From the NCBI GenBank assembly GCA_964615935.1, contig CAZTTG010000083.1, positions 1 through 28,489 on the forward strand: a stretch of 28,489 nt of DNA, read 5' to 3'. Of the stretch, positions 1 through 8,833 are shown piece after piece. A program made the translations under genes and the position numbers. Position 1 is the first letter of the stretch; every line of letters begins with the position of its first letter. This stretch comes from CAZTTG01 sp964615935 (GTDB lineage: Bacteria > Planctomycetota > UBA1135 > GCA-002686595). A model generated the notes under the pieces. The model saw only the letters and a list, made by a program, of their open reading frames with translations. It did not search any database and was not told where the DNA came from.

Positions 1-65
1 CCCCGCCCCCGCCCCCGCGCCCGCCCCCCCCCTCCCCCCCCCCCGCCCCCCCCCCCCCCCCCCCG
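1..65. repeat. C-homopolymer low-complexity edge, probable artefact
   Basis: Nearly every base is C, broken by a few G and one T, including an unbroken run of 18 C just before the first gene. It has no coding, promoter or ribosome-binding character. Such a run at the very edge of a window is what poly-G read tails from two-colour sequencing look like on the opposite strand. Genuine low-complexity DNA cannot be excluded. Any true upstream promoter of the first gene is not readable here. Confidence 0.75.
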
Positions 66-1076
66 ATGATCAACAAGCGATTCGACGAACTGAAGCACTC
101 CGGCAGCCTCCCCTCTCCCTCCGGAGTGGGCATGCAGATCCTGCAGCTCACCCAGGGCGAGGACTTCTCGACCGACGATGTCGGTCAGATCATCCAGAGC
201 GACCCGGCGCTCACCGGCAAGATCCTGAAGATCGCCAACTCGGCCCAGAAGGCCTCGGTCGAGCCGGCCACCACGGTGGCCGAGGCCACCATGCGCTGTG
301 GCGTGAGCGTGGTACGCAACGTGGCCCTGGGCTTCTCCCTGGTCTCGGCCAACCGCTCGGGCGGCTGCGTCGGCTTCGACTACGACGTGTTCTGGTCGCG
401 ATCGCTGGCGCGCGGCCTGGCGGCCCAGGCCCTGGCCGACCTCCTGGGCAACGCGGTGCCCGCGGAGGCCTTCATCTGCGGGCTCCTGAGCGACGTGGGC
501 TCTCTGGCCCTGGCCAACGTGCACCCCGACCGCTACTCGCAGATCCTCAGCCAGACCCGGGGCGGAACCCAGGATCAGCTGCTGCGCCTCGAGGCGGAGA
601 GCTTCGGCATCCATCACGCCGAGGTCACGGCGGCCATGCTCGACGAGTGGGGGCTGCCGGAGAGCTTCGGCGAGGCCATCATGGGCGTCGTCGAGCAGGA
701 GGCCGGCCGCTCGCAGCGCGGGTCCGAGTCGGACCGGCTCTCGCTGGTGTTGCGGGTCGCCGAGCGGATCTGCCAGGTGTGCGTCTGCGATCCGGAGACC
801 GAGCACAAGGTCTGGAGCAGCCACTACGAGGCGCTCGAGGCGGTGCGCGAGGAGCTGCACGTCGACCCGGTCGAGTTCCAGGAGTTCTGCGAGGGGATCC
901 TCGACGTCTGGAAGGAATGGGGGGCGGCCCTCGGGGTCCCCACCAACAACTCGGCCTCCTTCACCTCCATCGGGATCGTCCCCCGGGATGACGATGAGGA
1001 GGAGCCCGCGACCCCCGAGGAGCCCGCCGCCCGCCGGCCGTCGCCGACGGGGCCGCCTGCTCGCAGGACCGCTTGA
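66..1076 (+). CDS. HDOD domain signalling protein
   Basis: This 336-aa cytoplasmic protein is almost entirely one HDOD domain (about residues 12-215), a non-catalytic HD-related fold found in bacterial regulatory proteins. Family features seen are SDPALTGKILKIANSA near residue 46, a VRNVALGFSLV helix near 104 and GLLSDVGSLAL near 158. A helical region follows, then an acidic and proline-rich tail. The ATG at 66 fits because the paralogue at 2086 aligns from its first residue without a gap. No ribosome site is readable since the upstream bases are poly-C. The stop overlaps a TTG start of the REC-GGDEF gene as TTGA (1073-1076). The paralogue carries HDOD, REC and GGDEF in one chain, so this pair may be a single gene split by a one-base deletion in the linker (about 998-1070). 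HDOD assignment is firm; its partner is unknown. Confidence 0.88.
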   Translation: MINKRFDELKHSGSLPSPSGVGMQILQLTQGEDFSTDDVGQIIQSDPALTGKILKIANSAQKASVEPATTVAEATMRCGVSVVRNVALGFSLVSANRSGGCVGFDYDVFWSRSLARGLAAQALADLLGNAVPAEAFICGLLSDVGSLALANVHPDRYSQILSQTRGGTQDQLLRLEAESFGIHHAEVTAAMLDEWGLPESFGEAIMGVVEQEAGRSQRGSESDRLSLVLRVAERICQVCVCDPETEHKVWSSHYEALEAVREELHVDPVEFQEFCEGILDVWKEWGAALGVPTNNSASFTSIGIVPRDDDEEEPATPEEPAARRPSPTGPPARRTA

Positions 1077-2050
1077 AGATCCTGGCGGTGGACGGCGACC
1101 CGGCGGTCCGGGACCTGCTGCTCGAGAGCCTGCGCCAGGCGGGGCACGAGGCGCAGTCGGCCGCCAGCGGCAAGGAGGGGCTGCGAGTGGCGCTGAAGTT
1201 CGGGCCCGACATCGTGCTGGCCTCGGCCGATGCCCCCGAGCTCCCGGGGCTGGACCTGTGCAAGACGCTGCGCCGCTTCGACGCCGGGCAGAAGGTCTTC
1301 TTCATCATCATGACCGAGGACGGCAACGAGGACCACATCGTCGAGGCCGCCGAGGCGGGGGTCGACGACTACTTCATCAAGCCGGTGAACTCGCGCCTCC
1401 TGATGGCGCGCGTCAAGAGCGCTCACCGCGTGATCCAGCTCCAGCTCAACCTGGAAGCCGAGAAGGACACCGTCCGCAAGCAGCTGGCGGAGCTGGGCGT
1501 CCTGACACGCCGGCGGCGCGCGGCCTCGCTCACCGACCCGCTGACCGAGCTGCCCAACCGCCGCTACCTGATGAAGCGCCTGGAGCAGGACTGGGCCTCG
1601 GCCGAGCGCTCGGGGGGCGACCTCTCGGTCATCATGCTGGACATCGACAGGTTCAAGCTGGTCAACGACAACCACGGGCACGACGCGGGCGACGACGTGC
1701 TCCGGGAGGTCTCCGGAATCCTGAGACAGACCACGCGCCGGGGCGAGGAGCCCGCCCGCCTGGGCGGCGAGGAGTTCCTGATCATCCTGCGGGAGTGCAA
1801 TCAGAAGAACGCCGTCGAGGTGGCCGAGCGGGTGCGCAAGGCGTGCGAGCAGCACGTCATCAGTGCCGGCGGTCTGAACCGGGCCGTGACCCTGAGCCTG
1901 GGCGTGGCCACCCGAACCCCGGGAATGGAGAACATCGACCAGCTCGTCAAGGCCGCCGACGAGGCCGTCTATCGGGCCAAGGAGAGCGGGCGCAACCGCG
2001 TCTGTGAGATGGAGAATCCCGGCCCCTCGGCGCAGCGCGCGGCGGGTTGA
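1073..2050 (+). CDS. Diguanylate cyclase with degenerate receiver domain (pseudo-REC-GGDEF)
   Basis: Residues 1-120 form a receiver domain, and about 150-320 a GGDEF domain that should make c-di-GMP from two GTP. The GGDEF half looks active: LPNRR, DIDRFKLVNDNHGH and GGEEF at 231-235 are present. The inhibitory I-site reads RRGE rather than RxxD, so feedback control may be weak. The receiver looks phosphorylation-independent: in an ungapped alignment with the paralogue at 2086, the phosphoacceptor Asp is Ser51 and the acidic pair DD is DG, although the Lys of FIKP and the Thr of IIMT remain. The TTG start overlaps the HDOD stop, which would give translational coupling. The frame is open from 998 and its last codons before the TTG all end in G or C, so it may really be the back half of a fused HDOD-REC-GGDEF gene. 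Confidence 0.87.
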   Translation: MKILAVDGDPAVRDLLLESLRQAGHEAQSAASGKEGLRVALKFGPDIVLASADAPELPGLDLCKTLRRFDAGQKVFFIIMTEDGNEDHIVEAAEAGVDDYFIKPVNSRLLMARVKSAHRVIQLQLNLEAEKDTVRKQLAELGVLTRRRRAASLTDPLTELPNRRYLMKRLEQDWASAERSGGDLSVIMLDIDRFKLVNDNHGHDAGDDVLREVSGILRQTTRRGEEPARLGGEEFLIILRECNQKNAVEVAERVRKACEQHVISAGGLNRAVTLSLGVATRTPGMENIDQLVKAADEAVYRAKESGRNRVCEMENPGPSAQRAAG

Positions 2051-2085
2051 ACCGGCAGTGAGTCGATCGAAAGGGAATCCACCAC

Positions 2086-4047
2086 ATGCCGGCAAGACGA
2101 CTGGATGAGATCCGGCTGACAGGCTCGCTGCCCTCGCCCACGGGCATCGGCCTGGAGATCCTGCGTCTCACCAGCACCGATGACTACTGCCTGGCCGAGC
2201 TGGCCCGGGTGGTGCAGGCCGATCCAGCCCTGACGGGCCGCGTCATCAAGCTCGCCAACAGCGCCGCCAACAGCGGGGTGGAGCCGGCCCGGACGGTGGA
2301 GAAGGCCACCATCAGCCTGGGCGTGCGCACCGTCCGCAATCTGGCCTTGAGCTTCTCCCTGGTGGCCGGCAACCGCTCCGGCACGAGCCGGGTCTTCGAC
2401 CACGAGCGCTACTGGTCGCGCTCCCTGGCCGAGGCGGTCGCGGCCCAGAACCTGGCAGGTCACCTGCGGTCCGTCCCCGGGGCGGACGCCTTCACCTGCG
2501 CGCTCCTGTCGGGCATCGGCCGCCTGGCGCTGGCCACGGTCCACGCCGAGGGCTACGACGAGGTGCTGACGAGCGCCCAGGGCTCCTCGCCCGAGGAGCT
2601 CCTGCGCCTGGAGCGTCGATCCTTCGACGTGGATCACTGCGAGCTGGCGGCGGCCATGCTCGGGGACTGGAAGTTGCCGCGGAGCTTCAGCTGGGCGGCC
2701 TCGAACCTCGAGCTGGGTGAGCCCGATGAGGAGCCGCCCTGCGAGGAGGCCCAGAGCCTCCGGATGATCTTGCGAGCGTCCCAGCTGATCGGCAGGATGT
2801 GCGTCGATCTCGCGCGCGAAGACGGCGCGCGCTGGGTGTGGGGCTGGCCCGAGCTCGAGGAGCACCGCCGCCTCCTGGGCATCGAAGCGCAGGCCTTCCG
2901 CGCGGTGCTCGATCGGGTGGCCGAGGAGTGGCCCGGCTGGGGACACCTCCTGGAGGTGCCCACCTGCAGCCTGCCCTCCTTCGAGGAGATCGCCGGGCAG
3001 GTCGAGCTGCTGGTCGGCCGGGAGGGCTCGGGGTCGCCCGGGGAAGGCGAGGCCGAGCAGGCGCGCAAGGGTCTCCGCATCCTGGCGGTCGATGACGCAC
3101 CCGTATCCCTGCGGTTCCTGGTGCACAACCTGACCCGGGACGGTCACACGGTGGCTCAGGCCTCCGATGGCCGGCAGGCCCTGTCCATGGCCATGGCGGA
3201 TCCCCCGCAGCTCGTCGTCACCGACTGGATGATGCCCGAGATGGACGGCATCGACTTCTGCAAGGCCCTGCGTCGGACCACCATCGGCCGGAACATGTAC
3301 GTGCTGGTGCTGACCGCCCGCGAGGACGAGGAGCGGGTGGTCGAGGCCTTCGACGCGGGGGCCGACGACTACGTCTGCAAGCCGTTCAATCCGGAGATCC
3401 TGCTGGCGCGCGTCCGGGCGGGGCAGCGCATGATCGAGCTGCGCGAGCAGGTCGAGCTCGACCGCCGGGACCGTCAACGGCAGGTCGCGGAGATGGCCGT
3501 CCTCAACCGCAAGCTGCAGGCGGCGGCGCTGACGGACGTCCTCACCGAGCTGCCCAACCGGCGGTATGCCATGAATCGGCTGGATCAGGACCTCTCCACC
3601 CTCCAGCGCGCGGGCGGCAGCATGACCGTGATGATGCTCGACATCGACCACTTCAAGCGAGTGAACGACGAGCACGGGCACGACGTGGGCGACCACGTGC
3701 TGCGGGAGACGGCCCTGGCGCTGCGCAAGACGTGCCGCAAGGGAGACGTGGTCTGTCGCCTGGGTGGCGAGGAGTTCCTGGTGATCTGCAGCACCAGCGA
3801 TCTGGCCAGCGCCCGCAGCTCGGCCGAGCGCATCCGTCAGGCGGTCGAGCAGAACGTCATCCAGATGGCCGACTTCCAGCGCGCGATCACCGTCAGCATC
3901 GGGATCGCCGAGGTCGACGAGGGGCTGCAGACCGTGGACGCGCTGCTGAAGGAGGCCGACCTGCAGGTGTACCGGGCCAAGGAGAGCGGCCGCAACCGGG
4001 TCTGCTGGGGCGAGGGGGATTCGAAGCTCGACGCGCGGTCGGCCTGA
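2086..4047 (+). CDS. HDOD-REC-GGDEF fusion, response-regulator diguanylate cyclase
   Basis: This 653-aa soluble protein has three domains: HDOD (about 12-215), receiver (about 328-445) and GGDEF (about 475-645). The receiver is intact, with acidic pair DD after ILAV, phosphoacceptor Asp380 in VVTDWMMPEMDG, Thr in LVLTA and Lys in VCKPF. The cyclase is intact, with DIDHFKRVNDEHGH, GGEEF at 560-564 and an I-site RKGD just upstream that should allow product inhibition. AAGGGA at 2071-2076 lies nine bases before the ATG. It follows the pseudo-receiver cyclase by 35 bases, so the three genes are likely co-transcribed. Expected role: phosphorylation-controlled c-di-GMP synthesis tied to an HDOD output. 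No histidine kinase is in the window. Confidence 0.93.
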   Translation: MPARRLDEIRLTGSLPSPTGIGLEILRLTSTDDYCLAELARVVQADPALTGRVIKLANSAANSGVEPARTVEKATISLGVRTVRNLALSFSLVAGNRSGTSRVFDHERYWSRSLAEAVAAQNLAGHLRSVPGADAFTCALLSGIGRLALATVHAEGYDEVLTSAQGSSPEELLRLERRSFDVDHCELAAAMLGDWKLPRSFSWAASNLELGEPDEEPPCEEAQSLRMILRASQLIGRMCVDLAREDGARWVWGWPELEEHRRLLGIEAQAFRAVLDRVAEEWPGWGHLLEVPTCSLPSFEEIAGQVELLVGREGSGSPGEGEAEQARKGLRILAVDDAPVSLRFLVHNLTRDGHTVAQASDGRQALSMAMADPPQLVVTDWMMPEMDGIDFCKALRRTTIGRNMYVLVLTAREDEERVVEAFDAGADDYVCKPFNPEILLARVRAGQRMIELREQVELDRRDRQRQVAEMAVLNRKLQAAALTDVLTELPNRRYAMNRLDQDLSTLQRAGGSMTVMMLDIDHFKRVNDEHGHDVGDHVLRETALALRKTCRKGDVVCRLGGEEFLVICSTSDLASARSSAERIRQAVEQNVIQMADFQRAITVSIGIAEVDEGLQTVDALLKEADLQVYRAKESGRNRVCWGEGDSKLDARSA

Positions 4048-4058
4048 GCGAGGAGGGG

Positions 4059-4082
4059 GGAGCCCGTCGGGGGACAGGCTCC
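4059..4082 (+). terminator. Weak hairpin between convergent genes
   Basis: GGAGCC (4059-4064) and GGCTCC (4077-4082) form a six-base-pair perfect stem with a 12-base loop, 11 bases after the stop of the HDOD-REC-GGDEF gene and just before the end of the opposing PHP gene. There is no T tract on either side. In DNA this GC-rich such a stem can arise by chance, so it is only a possible terminator. Confidence 0.25.
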
Positions 4083-4094
4083 ACACTCACCCCC

Positions 4095-6518
4095 TCACCG
4101 CACCCACACCGGTGACGACCACGCCATACCCGGACTGCGCCCCTCCTGCACCAGGCGCACGTACACATACTCCCCGGACTCCAGCCCCTCGACCTCCGCC
4201 GTCAAGGTCAGAGCCGTCTGACCCGCGCCCCGAAAGCGGCCGGCGACCTCTCCGCTGCGGATGATCTCGACCCACTCGATGGGGGCGGTACCCACCGCAT
4301 CCACGAACAGGGTCTCCGTCTCGCCCACCTCCGAGGCCGGCACCACCGAGCCCATGCGCCGGCCGCCCAGGCCATACCGCAGCAGGATGCGCGGGCCATT
4401 GGTGGCATACACGCGCCGACCGCGCAGGGCCTCCAGGACCCTCTCGCGCGTCGGGCCCTCGCAGGGATCCTCGTCGCACAGGAGGGCCACCAGGCCACCG
4501 TTGATGTAGTGGGGGGCCTCCCACCCCAGCCCCGGGTGGCCGTCGTGCCCATCCCCGCTGCCGACCAGCCCCAGCCGGTAGCCGCGGTCCAGCGCGTCGC
4601 GCACCATGTTCCCGGCCACCGGTCCGAAGACCAGATTGGGCGAGTCCGTGGCCTCGCTGCTGCCGTGCACCGAGCTGAGTTCGGCCACCGGCTCCAGCTC
4701 GGGGTCGGGCTCGATGGACCAGTCCACGGGCATCGCACCGCCGCCGGGGTGGTGGGGGATGGTGAGCGCGCTGAAGCCGCGCAGCGCGGCCCACAGCTCG
4801 GGAGGCGTGTCGTAGCGCTCGTCGAGCGAGCTGAGGACCTCGCCCCGATCCTCGAAGTACAGCACGTGGCGGTGCCCGTGGAGCCAGCTGGTCCACTCGA
4901 AGCCGGGGAGGGCGACGAAACGGCCCGGGTCGTCGAAGCGGGCCGCCTGCCGCTGGATCTCCCGCCACATCTCCGGGTGCTGGGCGGGCGGCAGCATGCC
5001 CCAATTGTCGTGATCGGTCAGCGCCACCGCGTCCAGACCGGCGACGTCCCGCGCATAGGCGTAGTAGTCCTCGGGCACCCCGGTCCCATCGGAGTAGTTG
5101 CTGTGCCCGTGCAGATCGCCCCAGAAGACCTTCGGGCCCCGGGCGCTCACCTGCATGGGATTGCTGTGCGCCTCGATCCGGCGGTCCCCGAGCTCCAGCT
5201 CGGCGCGCAGGCGATAGATGCCCTCCTCCTGGATCGGCCCGATCTCGACCGCGGTGCAGCCACCATCGCCCAGCGCGAGCTCCACCCTCGGCTCGGGCCC
5301 CAGCCCCGCGGGCCACTCCCCGAAGTTCTCCCCCTCCAGACCCCGCTGGACGCTCAGCACCAGCCGGCCCGCGACCTCGCAGCCGGCGTTGAGCCCCCCG
5401 TCGGTGACCGCCGCGACCAGACGCGCCCGCTCCCCGGGCCGGACCACCGTGGGCAGGGTCAGCACCAGCCGCGCCGGGTCGCGAGGCCGGACGGTGACCT
5501 TCGGAGAATCGAGCAGCAGCTTGCGCGAGCCGTCCCCGTCTCCGTCGACACCGATCCAGAAGCGCTCGCCGCGCTCGGCGTGGGAGTCGCCCCGCGCCCC
5601 GCCTCCGGCCCCGTAGACGATGCGCACCCGCTCCCCCTCGCGCAGCGCACGGCCGCCCACCTGGATCCGCAGGAGGCCCTGATCGACCTCGGCCGCGCTC
5701 AGGTCGACGCCGTCGGCCTCGCAGCTCACCCGCGTGTAGCCGGGCGCCGACTCCCAGCGCGTCTGGGGCGAGCTCCACTTCCAGAAGACGGAGGCCTGGA
5801 AGAAGACGCTGCCGCCCACCTCGATCCCCAGCGGGCCGGCCTCGTACACCACCGTCCAGGATCGCACCCCGCCGACCTCGACCGAGCCGTCGTCACCCTC
5901 GGCGAGCTCCAGCCAGGCGCGCCCACCCCCATCCGACTCGCCGTGCTCGATCTCCAGGGACTCCCTCATCTGCAGATGGAGCCCGGGCTTGGCGAAGGCG
6001 GGCAGGTCCTCGCCGGTGATCGAGCGCAGGAGCGCCGCCCGGAGCCCGCCCTCGAGCTCCACCTCGCGCTCCACCAGGCGTCCTCCGAGGAGCCGGGGCC
6101 AGGGCTCCGCCTCCCGAGCGCCCCCCGGATCCATCGCGACCACGGGGCGCCCGAAGCCTACCTCCCCCAGAGCGGGCACCTCGAGGGGATCCGCGAGCAC
6201 CGCGTCCGGTGCCAGGTCCGCGAAGGCCGCGCGCCAGGCCGACTCCTGGCGGCCATCCGACGTCACCGCGGTGAAGATCGGCTTGAGCTCCGAGGCGCCC
6301 GCCGGAGGCGAGGGGACCAGCGCGAGCGCGCCGCGCACCGCGCCGGTGAGGTCGGGGGTCCCGGTGGACCACGGCCTCCAGACCACCAGGGCCAGCACCA
6401 GCAGGACCGCCAGACCGAGCGCGAGGGCCATGGGGCCCTGGATCGCGCCGCGGCCTCGGCCGGCGGGGATCGAGGGTCGGCCGGCCTCGAGAGCTCTGGG
6501 ATCGTCCTTCCGTGACAT
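4095..6518 (-). CDS. Membrane-anchored PHP-domain (DUF3604-type) protein
   Basis: This 807-aa protein has a short basic N-terminus, one membrane segment (about 30-48) and a long exported part. Residues about 60-455 look like beta-sandwich material with no motif I recognise. From about 465 it is a PHP-type metal-dependent phosphoesterase domain of the DUF3604 kind: LHGHSNYSDGTG (His470, His472), TDHDNWG (Asp502, His503, Asp504), IPHHPGG, and SGDGHDGHPG near 654. The closing VYATNGPRILL stretch is also typical. These His and Asp residues would bind a di- or trinuclear metal centre; the substrate is unknown. The ATG has no clear Shine-Dalgarno sequence; a second ATG at codon 30 would start right at the membrane segment. 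It converges on the cyclase gene (47-base gap) and is divergent from the next gene. Confidence 0.85.
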   Translation of the reverse strand: MSRKDDPRALEAGRPSIPAGRGRGAIQGPMALALGLAVLLVLALVVWRPWSTGTPDLTGAVRGALALVPSPPAGASELKPIFTAVTSDGRQESAWRAAFADLAPDAVLADPLEVPALGEVGFGRPVVAMDPGGAREAEPWPRLLGGRLVEREVELEGGLRAALLRSITGEDLPAFAKPGLHLQMRESLEIEHGESDGGGRAWLELAEGDDGSVEVGGVRSWTVVYEAGPLGIEVGGSVFFQASVFWKWSSPQTRWESAPGYTRVSCEADGVDLSAAEVDQGLLRIQVGGRALREGERVRIVYGAGGGARGDSHAERGERFWIGVDGDGDGSRKLLLDSPKVTVRPRDPARLVLTLPTVVRPGERARLVAAVTDGGLNAGCEVAGRLVLSVQRGLEGENFGEWPAGLGPEPRVELALGDGGCTAVEIGPIQEEGIYRLRAELELGDRRIEAHSNPMQVSARGPKVFWGDLHGHSNYSDGTGVPEDYYAYARDVAGLDAVALTDHDNWGMLPPAQHPEMWREIQRQAARFDDPGRFVALPGFEWTSWLHGHRHVLYFEDRGEVLSSLDERYDTPPELWAALRGFSALTIPHHPGGGAMPVDWSIEPDPELEPVAELSSVHGSSEATDSPNLVFGPVAGNMVRDALDRGYRLGLVGSGDGHDGHPGLGWEAPHYINGGLVALLCDEDPCEGPTRERVLEALRGRRVYATNGPRILLRYGLGGRRMGSVVPASEVGETETLFVDAVGTAPIEWVEIIRSGEVAGRFRGAGQTALTLTAEVEGLESGEYVYVRLVQEGRSPGMAWSSPVWVR

Positions 6519-6629
6519 GGTTTCGGGGCCCGCGGACCCGGACGGAGCCTACCGGCGGGCGCCCTGGGTGGCGAGCCCGACATCGGGGCTCCCCCCCCCT
6601 TCGGACGCAGACCGCTATAGTTGGCGTTC
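6519..6629. promoter_or_regulatory. Divergent promoter region between PHP gene and 6630 gene
   Basis: These 111 bases separate two divergent starts. On the + strand TATAGT (6616-6621) matches a -10 box and ends eight bases before the ATG at 6630, with no Shine-Dalgarno sequence between, so the transcript could be leaderless. On the - strand a TAGGCT sits about 27 bases upstream of the PHP start and is a weak -10 candidate. I see no good -35 box for either. Confidence 0.45.
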
Positions 6630-8810
6630 ATGGCCGGATCCAGGCAGTCCGGGGCCGGATGGCCGCTGATCGGCGCGATCCTGGCCGTCGCCGCCGTCCT
6701 GATCCTCCTGCTGTGGATCGGATCGCGGAGGCTCGGAGGCGAGCCGGTCGGCTCGGCCGGGCCTCGTCCTTCGGGGACCGCGGCGCGGGAGGGCGAGCGG
6801 CCCGACGCGATCGGAGGGGATGCCCTCGACCGGGCGGGCGACGGGACGGGCGAGCCCTCCCGGCAGGAGGTCGGTGCGGGCGAGTGGTGGGTCGTCGGGC
6901 GGCTCACGGGCCTGGATCCGTCGCGCGCGGCAGCGGCCGAGATCTCGGTGCGGCCGATCGGGCTCCGCGCCGTGGCGGTGGTCGGTCGCGCCGAGCCCAC
7001 GGGGAGCTTCCGGCTCGACGTGAGCGCGCTCTTCCTCGCCGGCCGGCCCCACCAGCTCCACGTGCGCGCCGATCACCCCGATCGCCTCGTGGGCGAGACC
7101 ACCGCGGGCATCGAGCACCTCGCGGGGCTCGCGCCGGCGCCGACCCACGAGATCCCGGTGGAGCTGGAGCTGGCGCCGCCGGCGGCGCAGCTCCGCGGTC
7201 GGATCCTGACGCCCGCCGGCGCGGATCCCACGCGAGCGCGCGTGGGACTCTTCGAGTTCGACGACAGCGGCACGCGACCGGAGGAGGAGCCCGCGGACTG
7301 GGCCGCCTGCGCCCCGGACGGCTCCTTCCGGCTGCGCGCGGCGCGCGAGGGCGAGCACCTCGTGGTCGCCACCCTGCCCGGTCTGCATCCGGCGCACGAG
7401 CGCTTCGAGCTGCGACTGGGAGACCGCTTCGAGCTGCGGGCCATGACCCTCGAGCCGGGCCTCGAGCTGGCCGGTCGGGTTCGACACGCCTCGGGCGCCT
7501 CCCTCGCCGGCGCTCGCGTGCGGGTCCAGCCGGTCCTCTCCGCCGGGGTGAGGCGCGAGCTCGCCCGGGGCCAGGCGTCCTTCCGCTGGCGCCTGACGCG
7601 CGCCGAGCCCGACTGGCAGGAGGCCGCCATCGCCGAGGACGGCAGCTTCCGCGTGGGCGGCCTGTCGGCCGGTCCCTGCCGCGTGCGCGTCGTTCTCGCA
7701 CCCGACCCGGGGCGGGCCCGAGGTGCACCCTCGGTCGAGCTCTGGGATCAGCCGCTGTCCATCCGGGAGAAGGTCCCCTCCGAAAGCGTCGAGATCGCGG
7801 TCGAGGAGGTCCTGCTCGTCCTCCGCGTGACCGGTCGCGGCGGCCTGCCGCTTCCCGGCGCGATCCTCGTCGCCACGGAGTACGAGGAGCTCGCCCGGGA
7901 GCTGGTCTCGGGCGGGGCGGAGGACCCCGACTTTCTCGGGCTCTTCGACCTCGGGCCGGGCCGCCCCGCGAACGCGGGCAGCCTTCGCTCTTCGAGCGTG
8001 CGCGCGGACGAGCGGGGCGAGGTGCACGTCTTCGTGCACCCAGGCCAGGAGTACCGGCTGATCCTCGCCGCGCCGGGCTACGTTCCTGGCCTCCTCACGG
8101 TGGATGCCGGACGGATCGAGTGGGGCTCGACGCGCCAGGTCGAGCTGAAACCGGAGGGGAGCGTCGTGCCGGAGGCCGCCGGGGACCGCTCTACCCTGGC
8201 GCTGGATCTCTCCGGCGCGGGTCTCGACACGATCGAAGAGCTGCAGATCGCGGTGGAGGACGATCCCTGGCCGCGGTGCTTCCAAAGGACGCCCGGCGAG
8301 GGCGAGATCCTCCTCGGCAGCCTCGATCCCGGTCACGTCCGGGTCCACATCCGCCCGGGAGACTCCTACCACCGGCACTGGAGCGGGAGCTATGTCCTCG
8401 ACGCGAGCTTCGAGGTCGAGCTCGCCGCTCGAGACGTGACGCGCGCTCCGGTGGAGCTCCGGCTCGGCGGCCGGGCCCGCTTCCTCGTGCGCGGCTGGGA
8501 CGGAGGGGTCGAGCGCGCCACCGCATCGGTGGTCGATGCCGGCGGACAGCGCGTGCCCGTGCACCTGGTCCAGTACCGCCTCGAGGAGGACGAGCTCGCG
8601 CCCACCCATCCGACCGGGCTCCCGGAGCCGTCCCGCCGAGCCGACCCCGTCCTGTCGCTGCGCGGGAGCTTCGAGACGCTCCCCAACCTCCCGCCCGGCG
8701 ACTACACCCTGGACCTCGAGCCCGAGTCCGAGTACTGGTCGGCGTCGATCCCCTTCACCGTCGAGATCGGCCGGACGACCGAGGTCGAGGTGGTGCTGCG
8801 CCGGCGGTAG
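6630..8810 (+). CDS. Membrane-anchored carboxypeptidase-regulatory-like repeat protein
   Basis: This 726-aa protein has one N-terminal membrane segment (GWPLIGAILAVAAVLILLLW, about 9-29), a low-complexity linker, then several beta-sandwich units resembling the carboxypeptidase regulatory-like fold: LRGRILTPAGADP, LAGRVRHASGASLAGARVRV, VLRVTGRGGLPLPGAILVA and ARFLVRGWDGG. PDGSFRLRA and DGSFRVGGL are the usual repeat endings. It should sit on the outer face of the inner membrane. No enzyme motif is visible, so a binding or structural role is likely but unproven. I chose ATG 6630 over the in-frame TTG 6621 because a -10-like TATAGT overlaps that TTG. It converges on the sulfatase-protease gene with a 23-base gap. 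Low-similarity repeats of this kind are common in Planctomycetota. Confidence 0.75.
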   Translation: MAGSRQSGAGWPLIGAILAVAAVLILLLWIGSRRLGGEPVGSAGPRPSGTAAREGERPDAIGGDALDRAGDGTGEPSRQEVGAGEWWVVGRLTGLDPSRAAAAEISVRPIGLRAVAVVGRAEPTGSFRLDVSALFLAGRPHQLHVRADHPDRLVGETTAGIEHLAGLAPAPTHEIPVELELAPPAAQLRGRILTPAGADPTRARVGLFEFDDSGTRPEEEPADWAACAPDGSFRLRAAREGEHLVVATLPGLHPAHERFELRLGDRFELRAMTLEPGLELAGRVRHASGASLAGARVRVQPVLSAGVRRELARGQASFRWRLTRAEPDWQEAAIAEDGSFRVGGLSAGPCRVRVVLAPDPGRARGAPSVELWDQPLSIREKVPSESVEIAVEEVLLVLRVTGRGGLPLPGAILVATEYEELARELVSGGAEDPDFLGLFDLGPGRPANAGSLRSSSVRADERGEVHVFVHPGQEYRLILAAPGYVPGLLTVDAGRIEWGSTRQVELKPEGSVVPEAAGDRSTLALDLSGAGLDTIEELQIAVEDDPWPRCFQRTPGEGEILLGSLDPGHVRVHIRPGDSYHRHWSGSYVLDASFEVELAARDVTRAPVELRLGGRARFLVRGWDGGVERATASVVDAGGQRVPVHLVQYRLEEDELAPTHPTGLPEPSRRADPVLSLRGSFETLPNLPPGDYTLDLEPESEYWSASIPFTVEIGRTTEVEVVLRRR

Positions 8811-8820
8811 CCATCCGCCG
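8802..8820 (+). terminator. Small hairpin over the stop codon
   Basis: CGGCGG (8802-8807) pairs with CCGCCG (8815-8820) around a seven-base loop that contains the TAG stop. It lies in the 23-base gap between convergent genes and has no T tract. It is a weak terminator candidate only. Confidence 0.2.
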
Positions 8821-8833
8821 CAATGCCTCCTGA

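Noticed and set aside
4509..6515. 668-codon + strand frame opposite the PHP gene
   Set aside because: Antisense open frames are expected in DNA with nearly all-GC third positions; the - strand frame has clear PHP metal motifs and this one has none.
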